From the NCBI GenBank assembly GCA_021324575.1, contig JAJPIW010000035.1, positions 26,155 to 90,154 on the forward strand: 64,000 nucleotides of DNA. Reading direction: 5' to 3'. Below, piece by piece: positions 53,189 to 61,736 of this stretch. The position numbers were made by a program, and so were the translations under genes. The notes under the pieces were generated by a model. It searched no databases. It saw only the letters and a program-made list of their open reading frames with translations, and had not been told where the DNA came from. This DNA comes from Intrasporangiaceae bacterium. GTDB taxonomy: Bacteria > Actinomycetota > Actinomycetes > Actinomycetales > Dermatophilaceae. The first letter of the stretch is position 1. Every line of letters begins with the position of its first letter.

Positions 53189-54633
53189 CGCGGCACGTTC
53201 TCGTGGGGTAGGCCGACCTGCTCGTGCCGCCCGAGGTGAGAGTGCTTCATGCCATAGACGAAGTACCAGACGAGCACCACCGAGGTCCAGATGAGGAAGA
53301 CCCAGATGGTCACCGCACGCAGGTCCTTGATGATCCACAGACAGCCGAGGACCGAGAGGATCGGGGTCACCGGGTAGCCGGGCACCTTGAACCCGCGGGG
53401 CAGGTCGGGCTCCCGGCGACGCAGGATGATGACGCCGATCGAGACGACGAGGAACGCGACGAGGGTGCCGATGCTCGTCATCTCGGCGAGGAAGTTGATC
53501 GGGATGAGCCCGGCGAGCAGGGCGATGATCGTGGCGACGATGATCGTGTTGGTCACCGGGGTCATGGTGCGGGGGTTCACCCGGTGGAAGACCTCGGGAA
53601 TCATCCCGTCGCGGGACATCGCGAACAGGATGCGGGTCTGGCCGTAGATGACCACGAGGGTGACGCTGAAGATCGAGATGACCGCCCCGGCGGCGACGAT
53701 GGTCCCCGGCCAGGAGGCTCCGATGATGTGTTCCAGGATCGCCGACAGACCGGCTTCCTGGTCCTTGAAGGAGGAGGCCGACTGCGCACCGATCGCGACC
53801 ATGGTGACGACGATGTAGAGCCCGGTGACGATGACGAGCGCGCCGATGATCGCCATGGGCATGGTGCGGTGCGGGTCCTTGACCTCCTCACCGGCCGTCG
53901 AGACGGCATCCAGACCGATGTAGGAGAAGAAGATGATGCCGGCCCCCGAGGTGATCCCGGAGATCCCGTAGGGCGCGAAGTTGGCGAAATGGTCGGTGTT
54001 CCAGCCCTTGGCTCCGACGACGACGAAGAAGATGAGCACGCAGATCTTGATGAGCACCATGACCGTGTTGACCTTGGCCGACTCGCTGGCCCCGCGGATG
54101 AGCAGGAGGGTGCACAGCGCCACGAGGACGACGGCGGGCAGGTTCACGATGCCGCCCTGCTCGGGAGCGTTGGACAGCTGCTCGGGCAGCCGGAATCCGA
54201 AGAGGTTGTCGGTCAGCTCGTTGAGGTACTGCGACCACCCCACCGCCACAGCGGCGGCCGAGACGCCGTACTCGAGCAGGAGACAGGCCGCCACCCCCAT
54301 GGCCGGCAGCTCACCGAGGGTCGCGTACGCGTAGGAGTAGGACGACCCGGATACCGGGACCGCGCTGGCCAGCTCGGCGTAGCAGACCGCAGTCAGGCCG
54401 GCGACCGCCCCGGCGATGACGAACGACCAGATGACGGCCGGCCCCGCCACGGGCACGGCTTGGGACAGGACGAAGAAGATGCCGGTGCCGATGGTGGCCC
54501 CGACGCCGAACAGGGTGAGCTGGAAGACCCCGATCGTCCGAGCCAGCTCCGAGCGCCCGGTGTCGGCGCCTGTCTCGTCGTCCATCTGGATGACCGACTT
54601 GCGTCGCAGGACCCGTTGGCCAAACGTTGACAA
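53185..54633 (-). CDS. Cationic amino-acid-type APC permease
   Basis: A 482-residue transporter with about 12 membrane helices. Features typical of the cationic amino-acid branch are VFQLTLFGVGATIGTGIFFV in helix 1, YAELASAVPVSGSSYSYAYA, and FFSYIGLDAVSTAGEEVKDP in helix 6. I chose the TTG at 54633, where GAGGAG lies 7 bases before it; the open frame extends upstream without a better site. It lies near davA and davB and next to lysA, so lysine or a related amino acid is the likely substrate. Confidence 0.86.
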   Translation of the reverse strand: MSTFGQRVLRRKSVIQMDDETGADTGRSELARTIGVFQLTLFGVGATIGTGIFFVLSQAVPVAGPAVIWSFVIAGAVAGLTAVCYAELASAVPVSGSSYSYAYATLGELPAMGVAACLLLEYGVSAAAVAVGWSQYLNELTDNLFGFRLPEQLSNAPEQGGIVNLPAVVLVALCTLLLIRGASESAKVNTVMVLIKICVLIFFVVVGAKGWNTDHFANFAPYGISGITSGAGIIFFSYIGLDAVSTAGEEVKDPHRTMPMAIIGALVIVTGLYIVVTMVAIGAQSASSFKDQEAGLSAILEHIIGASWPGTIVAAGAVISIFSVTLVVIYGQTRILFAMSRDGMIPEVFHRVNPRTMTPVTNTIIVATIIALLAGLIPINFLAEMTSIGTLVAFLVVSIGVIILRRREPDLPRGFKVPGYPVTPILSVLGCLWIIKDLRAVTIWVFLIWTSVVLVWYFVYGMKHSHLGRHEQVGLPHENVPR

Positions 54634-54738
54634 TGGCTTCTCCTCACAGACGCCGATGAGGGCCCGGGTGCTGACGGGCCGCCCGTGAAGTGTCCCGCGA
54701 TGACACACCGTGTCGCAAGGGTTTGTTGCCGTGGATTG

Positions 54739-56025
54739 TCAGGACCCGCCGGTGGCACCCGGCAGGTCCACGTCACGGGCCAGCAGGTCGGCCCACGTCT
54801 CCCGGCGTACGACGAGCCGCGCCGCGCCCTCCTGCACGAAGACGACGGGCGGCCGCCGGTTGCCGTTGTAGTTGTTGGCCATCGTGAAGCAGTAGGCGCC
54901 GGTCGCCGGCACTGCGAGCAGGTCGCCGACCCGGGCCGATGGGAGGTCCACGCCGTCGATGAGCACATCGCCACTCTCGCAGTGGCGTCCCACGACGACG
55001 GCCCGCTCGGTGGCCGGCTCGCTCAACCGCCCCGCCAGCACCGCCTCGAAGCGCTGTCCGAAGAGCGCGACCTCGAGGTTGTCGCCCATCCCTCCGTCGA
55101 CCGCCACGAACGTCGTCGCTCCCCGCTTGACCGTCACGACCCGGTAGAGCGTCGCCGCAGCGGACGCGACCATGCTGCGGCCGGGCTCGATGATGATCTC
55201 GGCCTCCACGGGCAGGTGCTCACGGGCCGCGGCGATGAGCGCGTCGAGGTAGGTCCCCACGCTCGGCGGCAGGTCGGCATACGAGTACCGCGCTCCGAGC
55301 CCGCCACCGAGGTCGTAGACCTCGAACTCGCCGAGCGCCGCCAACGGACCGACCGCTGCCGCGAGCGGCTCCGGCTGGAGGATCTGGGAGCCGACGTGGG
55401 CGTGCACGCCGCGCATCCGCAGACGCGAGCTCGCCCGGATCCGCGCGATGAGTGCCCGCGCCGCGTCCGGCGCCAGGCCGAACTTGGACCCCTCGTGCCC
55501 CGTGAGGACACTGGCATGCGTCTGCGCGGTCACCCCGGGAATGACCCGCACGAGCACGTCCTGCCGGCGCCCGACCGGGACGGTGGCCTCGAGGCGGTCG
55601 ACGTCGTCGGCGTTGTCGACGACGACGAGGCCCACGCCGTGGTCGACCGCCATCGCGATCTCCTCGCCGCTCTTGGCGTTGCCGTGCAGGACGACGAGGG
55701 CCGGGTCGACCCCGGCCTTGAGCGCGCTGAGCAGCTCGCCCCCGCCGGCCACGTCCAGGCCGAGGCCCTCCTCGACCATGACCCGTTGGACCGCCGTCGC
55801 CGGGAAGGCCTTGGACGCGAAGACGACCCGGCTGTTCGGCCACCGGCTGCTCAGCCCCCCGGCATACTCCCGCGCCCGACGACGCAGGGCATCCTCGTCG
55901 ACGACGAGGGCCGGCGTGCCGAACTCGTCGGCCAGGTCATCGACACGCGCTCCCCCGATGCGCAACGTACCGTCGGCGTCGACGGCCGAGCCGCCCGGGA
56001 AGAGGGTCAGCGTCGCAGCATCCAT
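54739..56025 (-). CDS. lysA: Diaminopimelate decarboxylase
   Basis: The 428-residue product is a fold III pyridoxal-phosphate decarboxylase that makes lysine from meso-diaminopimelate. The PLP lysine is in VFASKAFP near residue 70. Other family sites are RGVHAHVGSQI, the glycine loop DLGGGLGARYS, EPGRSMV, and the cross-subunit Cys motif GRHCESGDV. It starts 2 bases after PPK2, so both are one transcript. The N-terminal 15 residues extend beyond the usual start. Confidence 0.9.
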   Translation of the reverse strand: MDAATLTLFPGGSAVDADGTLRIGGARVDDLADEFGTPALVVDEDALRRRAREYAGGLSSRWPNSRVVFASKAFPATAVQRVMVEEGLGLDVAGGGELLSALKAGVDPALVVLHGNAKSGEEIAMAVDHGVGLVVVDNADDVDRLEATVPVGRRQDVLVRVIPGVTAQTHASVLTGHEGSKFGLAPDAARALIARIRASSRLRMRGVHAHVGSQILQPEPLAAAVGPLAALGEFEVYDLGGGLGARYSYADLPPSVGTYLDALIAAAREHLPVEAEIIIEPGRSMVASAAATLYRVVTVKRGATTFVAVDGGMGDNLEVALFGQRFEAVLAGRLSEPATERAVVVGRHCESGDVLIDGVDLPSARVGDLLAVPATGAYCFTMANNYNGNRRPPVVFVQEGAARLVVRRETWADLLARDVDLPGATGGS

Positions 56026-56027
56026 GC

Positions 56028-56888
56028 TCAGGTGGCCGCGAGGCGCGCCTTCTCGGCGGCCACGTCGTAGTGCACCGTCGGCCAACCCAGGTCGAGCGAC
56101 TCCAGGCGTTCGAGGACCAGGTTGGTCACGGCATACCGGGCGTACCACTTGCGGTTCGCGGGGACGACGAACCACGGAGCGTCATCGGTCGAGCACTTCG
56201 TGAGTGCCGCCTGGTAGGCCTCCTGGTATGCCGGCCACAGCTTGCGCTCGTCGATGTCGCCGGGGTTGTACTTCCACTGCTTGTCCGGCCGCTCCAGCCG
56301 CTCCCCCAGCCGGGCCTTCTGCTCGTCGGAGGAGATGTGCAGCATGACCTTGACGATCGCCGTCCCGGACTCGGCGACGGTCTTCTCGAAGTCGTTGATC
56401 TGGTCGTAGCGCAGCGACCACACGTCCTCGGGCACGAGGTTGTGGACCCGCACGATGAGGACGTCCTCGTACTGCGAGCGGTCGAAGACGCCGACCTGCC
56501 CCGGCTTGGGCAGGGCATTGCCGACCCGCCAGAGGAAGTCGTGCTGCTTCTCCTCCTCGGTCGGCGCCTTGAACGCGGTGTAGTGCACCCCCTGCGGGTC
56601 GAGCATCCCGACGACGTGGCGCATGATGCCGCCCTTGCCGGAGGTGTCCATCCCCTGCACGACGAGCAGCAGCGCTCTCGTGCCGCCCTCGCGGGACTGG
56701 GCGTAGAGACGCTCCTGGAGGTCGGCGAGCCGGCTCTGGTGGTCGGGGATCTCCTGCTCGGCCACCTTCTTGCCCTGCGTGAAGCCCGGCGTGGACTCCG
56801 GGTCGACGGCGCCGAGGTCGAACCCGGGCCCCACCCGCAGCGTGTCCGAGAAGCTCGTCGGACGCGATCCCCTGCTCGTCTTCGCCAT
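56028..56888 (-). CDS. Polyphosphate kinase 2 family protein
   Basis: PPK2 enzymes move phosphate between polyphosphate and nucleotides. The 286-residue product has the Walker A-like GMDTSGKGGIMRHV, the lid region FKAPTEEEKQHDFLWR, the Walker B-like GVFDRSQYEDVL, and NRKWYARYAV near the end. It belongs to the short single-domain class, so ADP or AMP phosphorylation from polyphosphate is likely. I chose ATG 56888 over the upstream 56909, as homology begins there. Confidence 0.9.
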   Translation of the reverse strand: MAKTSRGSRPTSFSDTLRVGPGFDLGAVDPESTPGFTQGKKVAEQEIPDHQSRLADLQERLYAQSREGGTRALLLVVQGMDTSGKGGIMRHVVGMLDPQGVHYTAFKAPTEEEKQHDFLWRVGNALPKPGQVGVFDRSQYEDVLIVRVHNLVPEDVWSLRYDQINDFEKTVAESGTAIVKVMLHISSDEQKARLGERLERPDKQWKYNPGDIDERKLWPAYQEAYQAALTKCSTDDAPWFVVPANRKWYARYAVTNLVLERLESLDLGWPTVHYDVAAEKARLAAT

Positions 56889-56926
56889 CTGCGCATCCTT
56901 GCACGGCACGTGGCAGCATCGGCGGC

Positions 56927-57646
56927 ATGCGCCTCATCTGGCACGCGGAGACCCGGCACCCGACCGACCTCGACGACGCGGCCCTCGCCGATCTCTACGC
57001 CTTCGGCAAGGGGCCGGTGCTGCGGGCCAACTTCGTGAGCACCCTGGACGGGGCCGGCACCGGGCCCGACCACCTGACCGACTCGATCAACACGCCAGCC
57101 GACAACCGGGTCTTCGCGGTGCAACGCCGCCTCGCCGATGCCGTGGTCGTGGGCGCTGGGACCGCGCGGGCCGAGGGCTACCGGCGTGCCCGGCGCCGTG
57201 ACGGTCCCGGCCCCACGATGGTCGTGGTGTCGAACTCCGGCCGGGTCCCGGACGGCATCCGGGAGCGTCGGTCAGGAGATGGCGAGGCCATCCTCGTCAC
57301 CTGTGCCGCTGCGCCCGCCGACAACCTGGCGGCAGCGCCCGAGGTCCTCGGCGCTGAGAACGTATGGGTCCTCGGGGAGTCCGAGGTGGACCTCACCGCC
57401 ACCGTCGCGAGGCTGCGTTCGGCCGGCTTCGCGCACCTGCTCGCCGAGGGCGGACCGACCCTCTTCTCCAGCCTGCTCGCTGCGGATCTCGTCGACGAGG
57501 TCGCCCTCACCCTCGTCCCGACGCTCGTCGGCGGCGACCTCACCCGGATCACCCACGGGACCGGGCTGGACGTCGCTCTCCGCGGCCGTCACCTCTGCGA
57601 GGCCGACGGCACCGTCCTCGGCCTGTGGACGGTCGACCGTCTCTGA
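56927..57646 (+). CDS. RibD C-terminal-like reductase (dihydrofolate reductase fold)
   Basis: A 239-residue protein resembling the pyrimidine reductase half of RibD and stand-alone homologs. It has RANFVSTLDGAGTG, ADAVVVGAGTARAEGYRR (NADPH loop), HLLAEGGPTLFSSLLAADLVDE and the LTLVPTLVGGD end. RibD-linked deaminase is absent, and stand-alone copies often serve other or unknown reductions. It diverges from the PPK2 gene with 38 bases between. Confidence 0.85.
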   Translation: MRLIWHAETRHPTDLDDAALADLYAFGKGPVLRANFVSTLDGAGTGPDHLTDSINTPADNRVFAVQRRLADAVVVGAGTARAEGYRRARRRDGPGPTMVVVSNSGRVPDGIRERRSGDGEAILVTCAAAPADNLAAAPEVLGAENVWVLGESEVDLTATVARLRSAGFAHLLAEGGPTLFSSLLAADLVDEVALTLVPTLVGGDLTRITHGTGLDVALRGRHLCEADGTVLGLWTVDRL

Positions 57647-57665
57647 CGCCGTGCGGTCGGCGCGC

Positions 57666-58850
57666 TCAGCGGTCGCTGGGCACGCCGCGACCGGCGACGA
57701 ACCTGGCCAGCTGCGCCTCCCATCGCGCGGGGTCTGTGTTCCATTCCTTGGTATGCCGTGCGCCCGTCCACCGCGGCATCGTCACCAGGTCCGGGCGCGC
57801 CATGGCCAGCCGCTCGCTCGGGCCGGACGGCACGAACTCGTCATCGACGGAGTGGATGAGCAGCAGCGGGTGGGCGATCTCCTCGGCCCGCGCGACCCAG
57901 TCGGTGCGCGCGACGTCGAGGACGTCGTGGATCCCGACGAGCCGCCTGCCCCACCGACGCCCCATGAGAGTGCGGGCGAGGCGACCGACCGACGACGGCA
58001 CGTGGTTGAGCCGGGCGTGGTGGCGCAGCACGTCGCCCCAGTCGATGACCGGCGCGTCGAGGAAGGCCGCCCGGACCAGGGCGGCGAGCGGGGACTGGCT
58101 GAGGAACTGCAGCGTGATGGCACCGCCCATCGACCACCCACCGACGACGACGGCAGTGGCCCCCTGGCTCGCGGCATAGGAGACGGCACTTTCCACGTCG
58201 CGCCATTCGGACAGGCCGAGGTTGTATCGGCCGTCGGGCCCGGCAGGCGCATCCTCGTCGTTGCGGTAGGCGGGGACGAGGACGACAAATCCCTTGTCCA
58301 GCAACGGTTTCACGGCCCGGAGGCACTCGTGGCGACGCGCACCTCGGCCGTGCACGAGGACGGCCCACTCCCCGGTCGCTCCGGTGTCGGGGTCGAAGCG
58401 CCAGGCCGGCATCGGGCCGAGCTCGGTCGCGAAGGTGACGTCGCGGACCGGAACGCCGAGCGCGGCATACGGGTCGACGCCGTAGAAGTAGCCGTTCCAC
58501 CGGGCCGGGCCGGTGCGCAGCCGGCCGGTGTCTAGGCCAAGGACCTGGCGGCGGATCGTCTGGCCGTCCTCGTGGCCGGCGACCGGCTCGCCGATCCGGG
58601 CATGGCCGAGCCCGCCGTCGAGCCAGAGGCCGTAGCGGCCGGGGACGACCGTCTCGGGGTTGCGGGCGAGCTCGACCCAGAGGTCGCCGACCGCCGTGAT
58701 GAGGACGTCGTCGGGCCGGCTGGGGTCGGGGGTGAGGAAGCGTCGGGCGAAGTAGACCGCACCGGCCGCGGCGCTGACACTGCTCATGGCGGCCGCGCCG
58801 CCCAGGGCCGCGCCGGCGCCGAGTGCGACCCGGCGCGCCGGCGAGGTCAC
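57666..58850 (-). CDS. Alpha/beta hydrolase
   Basis: A 394-residue protein with an N-terminal hydrophobic segment (about residues 8-35) that may anchor it in the membrane or act as a signal. The hydrolase domain shows VLVHGRGARRHE, nucleophile Ser in GGWSMGG, Asp in HSVDDEFVPSG and His in TGARHTKEW. Its GTG start overlaps the stop of ligD by 4 bases, so it is coupled to the repair ligase. That pairing suggests shared regulation rather than shared chemistry. The substrate is unknown. Confidence 0.82.
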   Translation of the reverse strand: MTSPARRVALGAGAALGGAAAMSSVSAAAGAVYFARRFLTPDPSRPDDVLITAVGDLWVELARNPETVVPGRYGLWLDGGLGHARIGEPVAGHEDGQTIRRQVLGLDTGRLRTGPARWNGYFYGVDPYAALGVPVRDVTFATELGPMPAWRFDPDTGATGEWAVLVHGRGARRHECLRAVKPLLDKGFVVLVPAYRNDEDAPAGPDGRYNLGLSEWRDVESAVSYAASQGATAVVVGGWSMGGAITLQFLSQSPLAALVRAAFLDAPVIDWGDVLRHHARLNHVPSSVGRLARTLMGRRWGRRLVGIHDVLDVARTDWVARAEEIAHPLLLIHSVDDEFVPSGPSERLAMARPDLVTMPRWTGARHTKEWNTDPARWEAQLARFVAGRGVPSDR

Positions 58851-61036
58851 CGGCGCCCCTCGACCGGTCCGGTCCCGACCGGTCCGCCCTCGATGGGGGC
58901 GAGGACGTCGGCGAGGTCGTAGGACACCGGCTCCTCGAGCTGTTCGTAGGTGCACGACGCCGGGTCGCGGTCATCGCGCCACCGGACGAACTGGGCGGTG
59001 TGCCGGAAGCGGCTGCCCTCCATGTGGTCATAGCGGACCTCGACGACCCGCTCGGGGCGTAGCGGCGTGAAGGACAGGTCCTTGCCGGCGTTCCAGCGGC
59101 TGCCGGCCCCGCTGGTTGGTGTGCGCGTCTCCTGCATGGCCGCCGCCCAGTTCCAGGGGTGGCCCTCGAACTCGGTGATCAGTGGCTGCAGCTCGTCGAA
59201 GAGCTCCTTGCGACGGGCCATCGGGAACGCGCCGATCACGCCGACACTCTGCAGCTGGCCGGCGTCGTCGTAGAGCCCGAGCATGAGGCTGCCGATGAGG
59301 TCGTCGCCGCTCTTGTGGGTCCGGTAGCCGGCGACGACACAGTCGGCGGTCCGCTCGTGCTTGATCTTGAACATGACCCGCTTGTCCTGCTCGTACAGCC
59401 CGTCGACCGGCTTGGCGACCACCCCGTCGAGCCCGGCGCCCTCGAACTCCTCGAACCACCGCTGCGCGACGTCACGGTCGCTCGTCGCCGGGGTGAGGTG
59501 GATGGGAGCCCGTATGCCGGCCAGCGCCTTCACCATGGCGGCCCGCCGCTCGTGGAACGGCCGCCCGGTGTAGTCCACGTCGCCGAGGGCGAGCAGGTCG
59601 AAGGCGACGAAGCTGGCGGGCGTCTCGGCGGCCAGCTTCTTGACCCGGCTCGCTGCGGGATGGATCCGCTGTTGGAGCAGCTCGAAGTCGAGCCGGTCCT
59701 CGCCGGGTCGGACGAGGATGATCTCGCCATCGAGGACGATCCGGTCGGGGAGCTCGGCCTTGACTGCCTCGACGATCTCGGGGAAGTAGCGGGTCATCGG
59801 CTTCTCGTTGCGGCTACCGATCTCGACGTCCTCACCGGAGCGGAAGACGATCGAGCGGAACCCGTCCCATTTCGGCTCGAACGACACCTCGCTCGTGGGG
59901 AAGCCCTTGACCGCCTTGGCGAGCATCGGCGAGATCGGCGGCACAACGGGCAGGTTCCAGGCGGCGTCGCGCTCGGCCTTGGGCGGCAGGTAGTCCTCGT
60001 CGGTCTTGTCCTGGCGGCGCTTGCTCGGCTGCACCCGCGGCGGCTCACCCGGCATCTTCGGGTAGTCCGGCGGGAAGTTGAGCTCGCCGAGTCCGCGTTC
60101 CTCTATGTCCTTGTCCCACAAGGCGATTGCGTTGGAGACGTCGCCCGCGGTCTCGTCGATGCCGGCCCACGCGTCGCCGCGGTCGGCGATGAGCTCGGGC
60201 ACGGTCAGGATGGTGAACGTCGTCGGGTCGACCTCGCCCAGCTCCTCCCAGCTGACCGGTGTGGACACCGGCGCGCCGGGCAGCGGGCGCGGGCTGTAGG
60301 CACTCGCAATGGTCCGGTCGCGGCAGGCCTGGTTGAAGTCGACGAACACCTTCTCGCCGCGCTCCTCCTTCCACCACGCGGTCGTGACGAGGTCCGGCAT
60401 ACGGCGCTCCAGCTCGCGGGCGATGCCGATCACGCCGTGCCGCACGTCGAGGAACTCGTGGGTCGGCTTGACCCGGACATAGACGTGGACGCCGCGGTTG
60501 CCGCTCGTCTTGGCCCAGCCGGTGAGGCCGATGTCGCTCAGCACCTCCCGCAGCCCGAACGCGGCCTCGACCGAGTCGGCGAAGGTGCGACCCGGCTGGG
60601 GGTCAAGGTCGATCCGCAGCTCGTCGGGGTTGTCGTTGTCGGCGGTGCGGACCGGCCACGGGTGGAAGGTGATGGTGTTCATCTGGACCGCCCAGACCGC
60701 GGTGGCGATCTCGTCCACGACGAGCTGGGGGTGGCGCCGTCCGCTGGGGTAGCGGCACATGACGGCCCGCACGAAGTCGGGGGCACCCTTGGGCGGGTTC
60801 TTGGACCAGAACTCCTCGCCGCCGATCCCTTCGGGGAAGCGCTGGAGGGTCACCGGCCGGTCCCCGATCGCCCGGAGGAGGGGGTCGCCGACGGCCACGA
60901 CGTATGCCGCGAGGTCACCCTTGGTGATCGCCGGCCCGGCGTCGGTCGCCGGCCAGAGCACCCGGTCCGGGCTGGAGACCCGGACCGCCCGGTCCCCGCT
61001 CGGTCCCGGCACCTCGATCGTCAACGCGTCGGCCAC
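58847..61036 (-). CDS. ligD: Non-homologous end-joining DNA ligase LigD, polymerase-ligase form
   Basis: The 729-residue protein joins double-strand breaks with Ku. The N-terminal half is the primase-like polymerase domain, with RIDLDPQPG as the catalytic Asp pair and KTSGNRGVHVYV. The C-terminal half is an ATP-dependent ligase, with the adenylated Lys in EPKWDGFRS near residue 390, LDGEI and FKIKHERTADCVVAGYRTHK. The phosphoesterase domain found in mycobacterial LigD is absent. No ku gene is in the window. Confidence 0.93.
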   Translation of the reverse strand: MADALTIEVPGPSGDRAVRVSSPDRVLWPATDAGPAITKGDLAAYVVAVGDPLLRAIGDRPVTLQRFPEGIGGEEFWSKNPPKGAPDFVRAVMCRYPSGRRHPQLVVDEIATAVWAVQMNTITFHPWPVRTADNDNPDELRIDLDPQPGRTFADSVEAAFGLREVLSDIGLTGWAKTSGNRGVHVYVRVKPTHEFLDVRHGVIGIARELERRMPDLVTTAWWKEERGEKVFVDFNQACRDRTIASAYSPRPLPGAPVSTPVSWEELGEVDPTTFTILTVPELIADRGDAWAGIDETAGDVSNAIALWDKDIEERGLGELNFPPDYPKMPGEPPRVQPSKRRQDKTDEDYLPPKAERDAAWNLPVVPPISPMLAKAVKGFPTSEVSFEPKWDGFRSIVFRSGEDVEIGSRNEKPMTRYFPEIVEAVKAELPDRIVLDGEIILVRPGEDRLDFELLQQRIHPAASRVKKLAAETPASFVAFDLLALGDVDYTGRPFHERRAAMVKALAGIRAPIHLTPATSDRDVAQRWFEEFEGAGLDGVVAKPVDGLYEQDKRVMFKIKHERTADCVVAGYRTHKSGDDLIGSLMLGLYDDAGQLQSVGVIGAFPMARRKELFDELQPLITEFEGHPWNWAAAMQETRTPTSGAGSRWNAGKDLSFTPLRPERVVEVRYDHMEGSRFRHTAQFVRWRDDRDPASCTYEQLEEPVSYDLADVLAPIEGGPVGTGPVEGRR

Positions 61037-61114
61037 CCCGGCAGGCTATCCCGTCAAAATCCCGCGCAATCGTCAACTGACCGACACCGCCCGGCCGCCG
61101 GCCACACCCGACCT

Positions 61115-61138
61115 CGTATGCCGGGCGCCCGGCATACG
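61115..61138. repeat. Perfect 24-bp palindrome made of two GTATGCCG octamers head to head
   Basis: CGTATGCCGGGC is followed directly by its reverse complement. Each arm contains one copy of the octamer that is abundant across the window. It lies between the divergent ligD and msrB genes and may be an operator or just a paired octamer. Confidence 0.7.
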
Positions 61139-61200
61139 CGTAAGAAGTCCGTCACCGGTCGGGTGGGAATGATTCGCTCGGCGTGGACGATGATCGGTAC

Positions 61201-61629
61201 ATGAGTGACACCCAGTCCACCCCCCTGCCCAACGCCCTCCAGCTGAGCGACGCCGACTGGCGCGAGCGGCTGTCGGCGGCCGAGTTCCAGGTGCTGCGCC
61301 AGGGCGGCACCGAGCGGGCCTTCACCGGCGAGTACACCGACACGACGACCCAGGGCGTGTATGCGTGCAAGGCGTGCGGCGCCGAGCTGTTCACCTCCAA
61401 CGAGAAGTTCGGCAGTCACTGCGGGTGGCCATCGTTCTACGCGCCGCTCGCCGGCGACTCGGTCCGCTACATCGAGGACACCAGCCACGGCATGAAGCGC
61501 GTCGAGGTCCGGTGCGCGAACTGTGACGGCCACCTCGGCCACGTCTTCGAGGGTGAGGGCTACGACACCCCCACCGACCAGCGCTACTGCATCAACTCGG
61601 TCAGCCTCACCCTCCGCCCGCAGCCGTGA
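61201..61629 (+). CDS. msrB: Peptide-methionine (R)-S-oxide reductase
   Basis: MsrB repairs oxidised methionine in proteins. The 142-residue product has the two zinc CxxC pairs (ACKACGAEL and CANCDGHLG), the substrate pocket GWPSFY and the catalytic Cys in QRYCINSVSL. I chose ATG 61201; an in-frame GTG at 61183 would add six residues, and neither has a clear ribosome site. A 43-bp palindrome follows 12 bases after the stop. Confidence 0.95.
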   Translation: MSDTQSTPLPNALQLSDADWRERLSAAEFQVLRQGGTERAFTGEYTDTTTQGVYACKACGAELFTSNEKFGSHCGWPSFYAPLAGDSVRYIEDTSHGMKRVEVRCANCDGHLGHVFEGEGYDTPTDQRYCINSVSLTLRPQP

Positions 61630-61641
61630 GCGCCCCCGCTC

Positions 61642-61684
61642 TCCCTCTCTGGTTTATCGGGTGACCCGATAAACCAGAGAGGGA
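61642..61684. repeat. 43-bp perfect palindrome, copy 1, terminator-like
   Basis: Arms of 21 bases are exact complements around one G. The inner arm is CTCTGGTTTATCGGGT. The same 33-bp core occurs again at 62804-62836 on the other side of the DUF559 gene. It lies between convergent genes. Confidence 0.85.
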
Positions 61685-61736
61685 CGGAGTTGCCTAGTGC
61701 GTATCCGTCGACCTTGTCGGTTGGGGCTGCGGCCTG

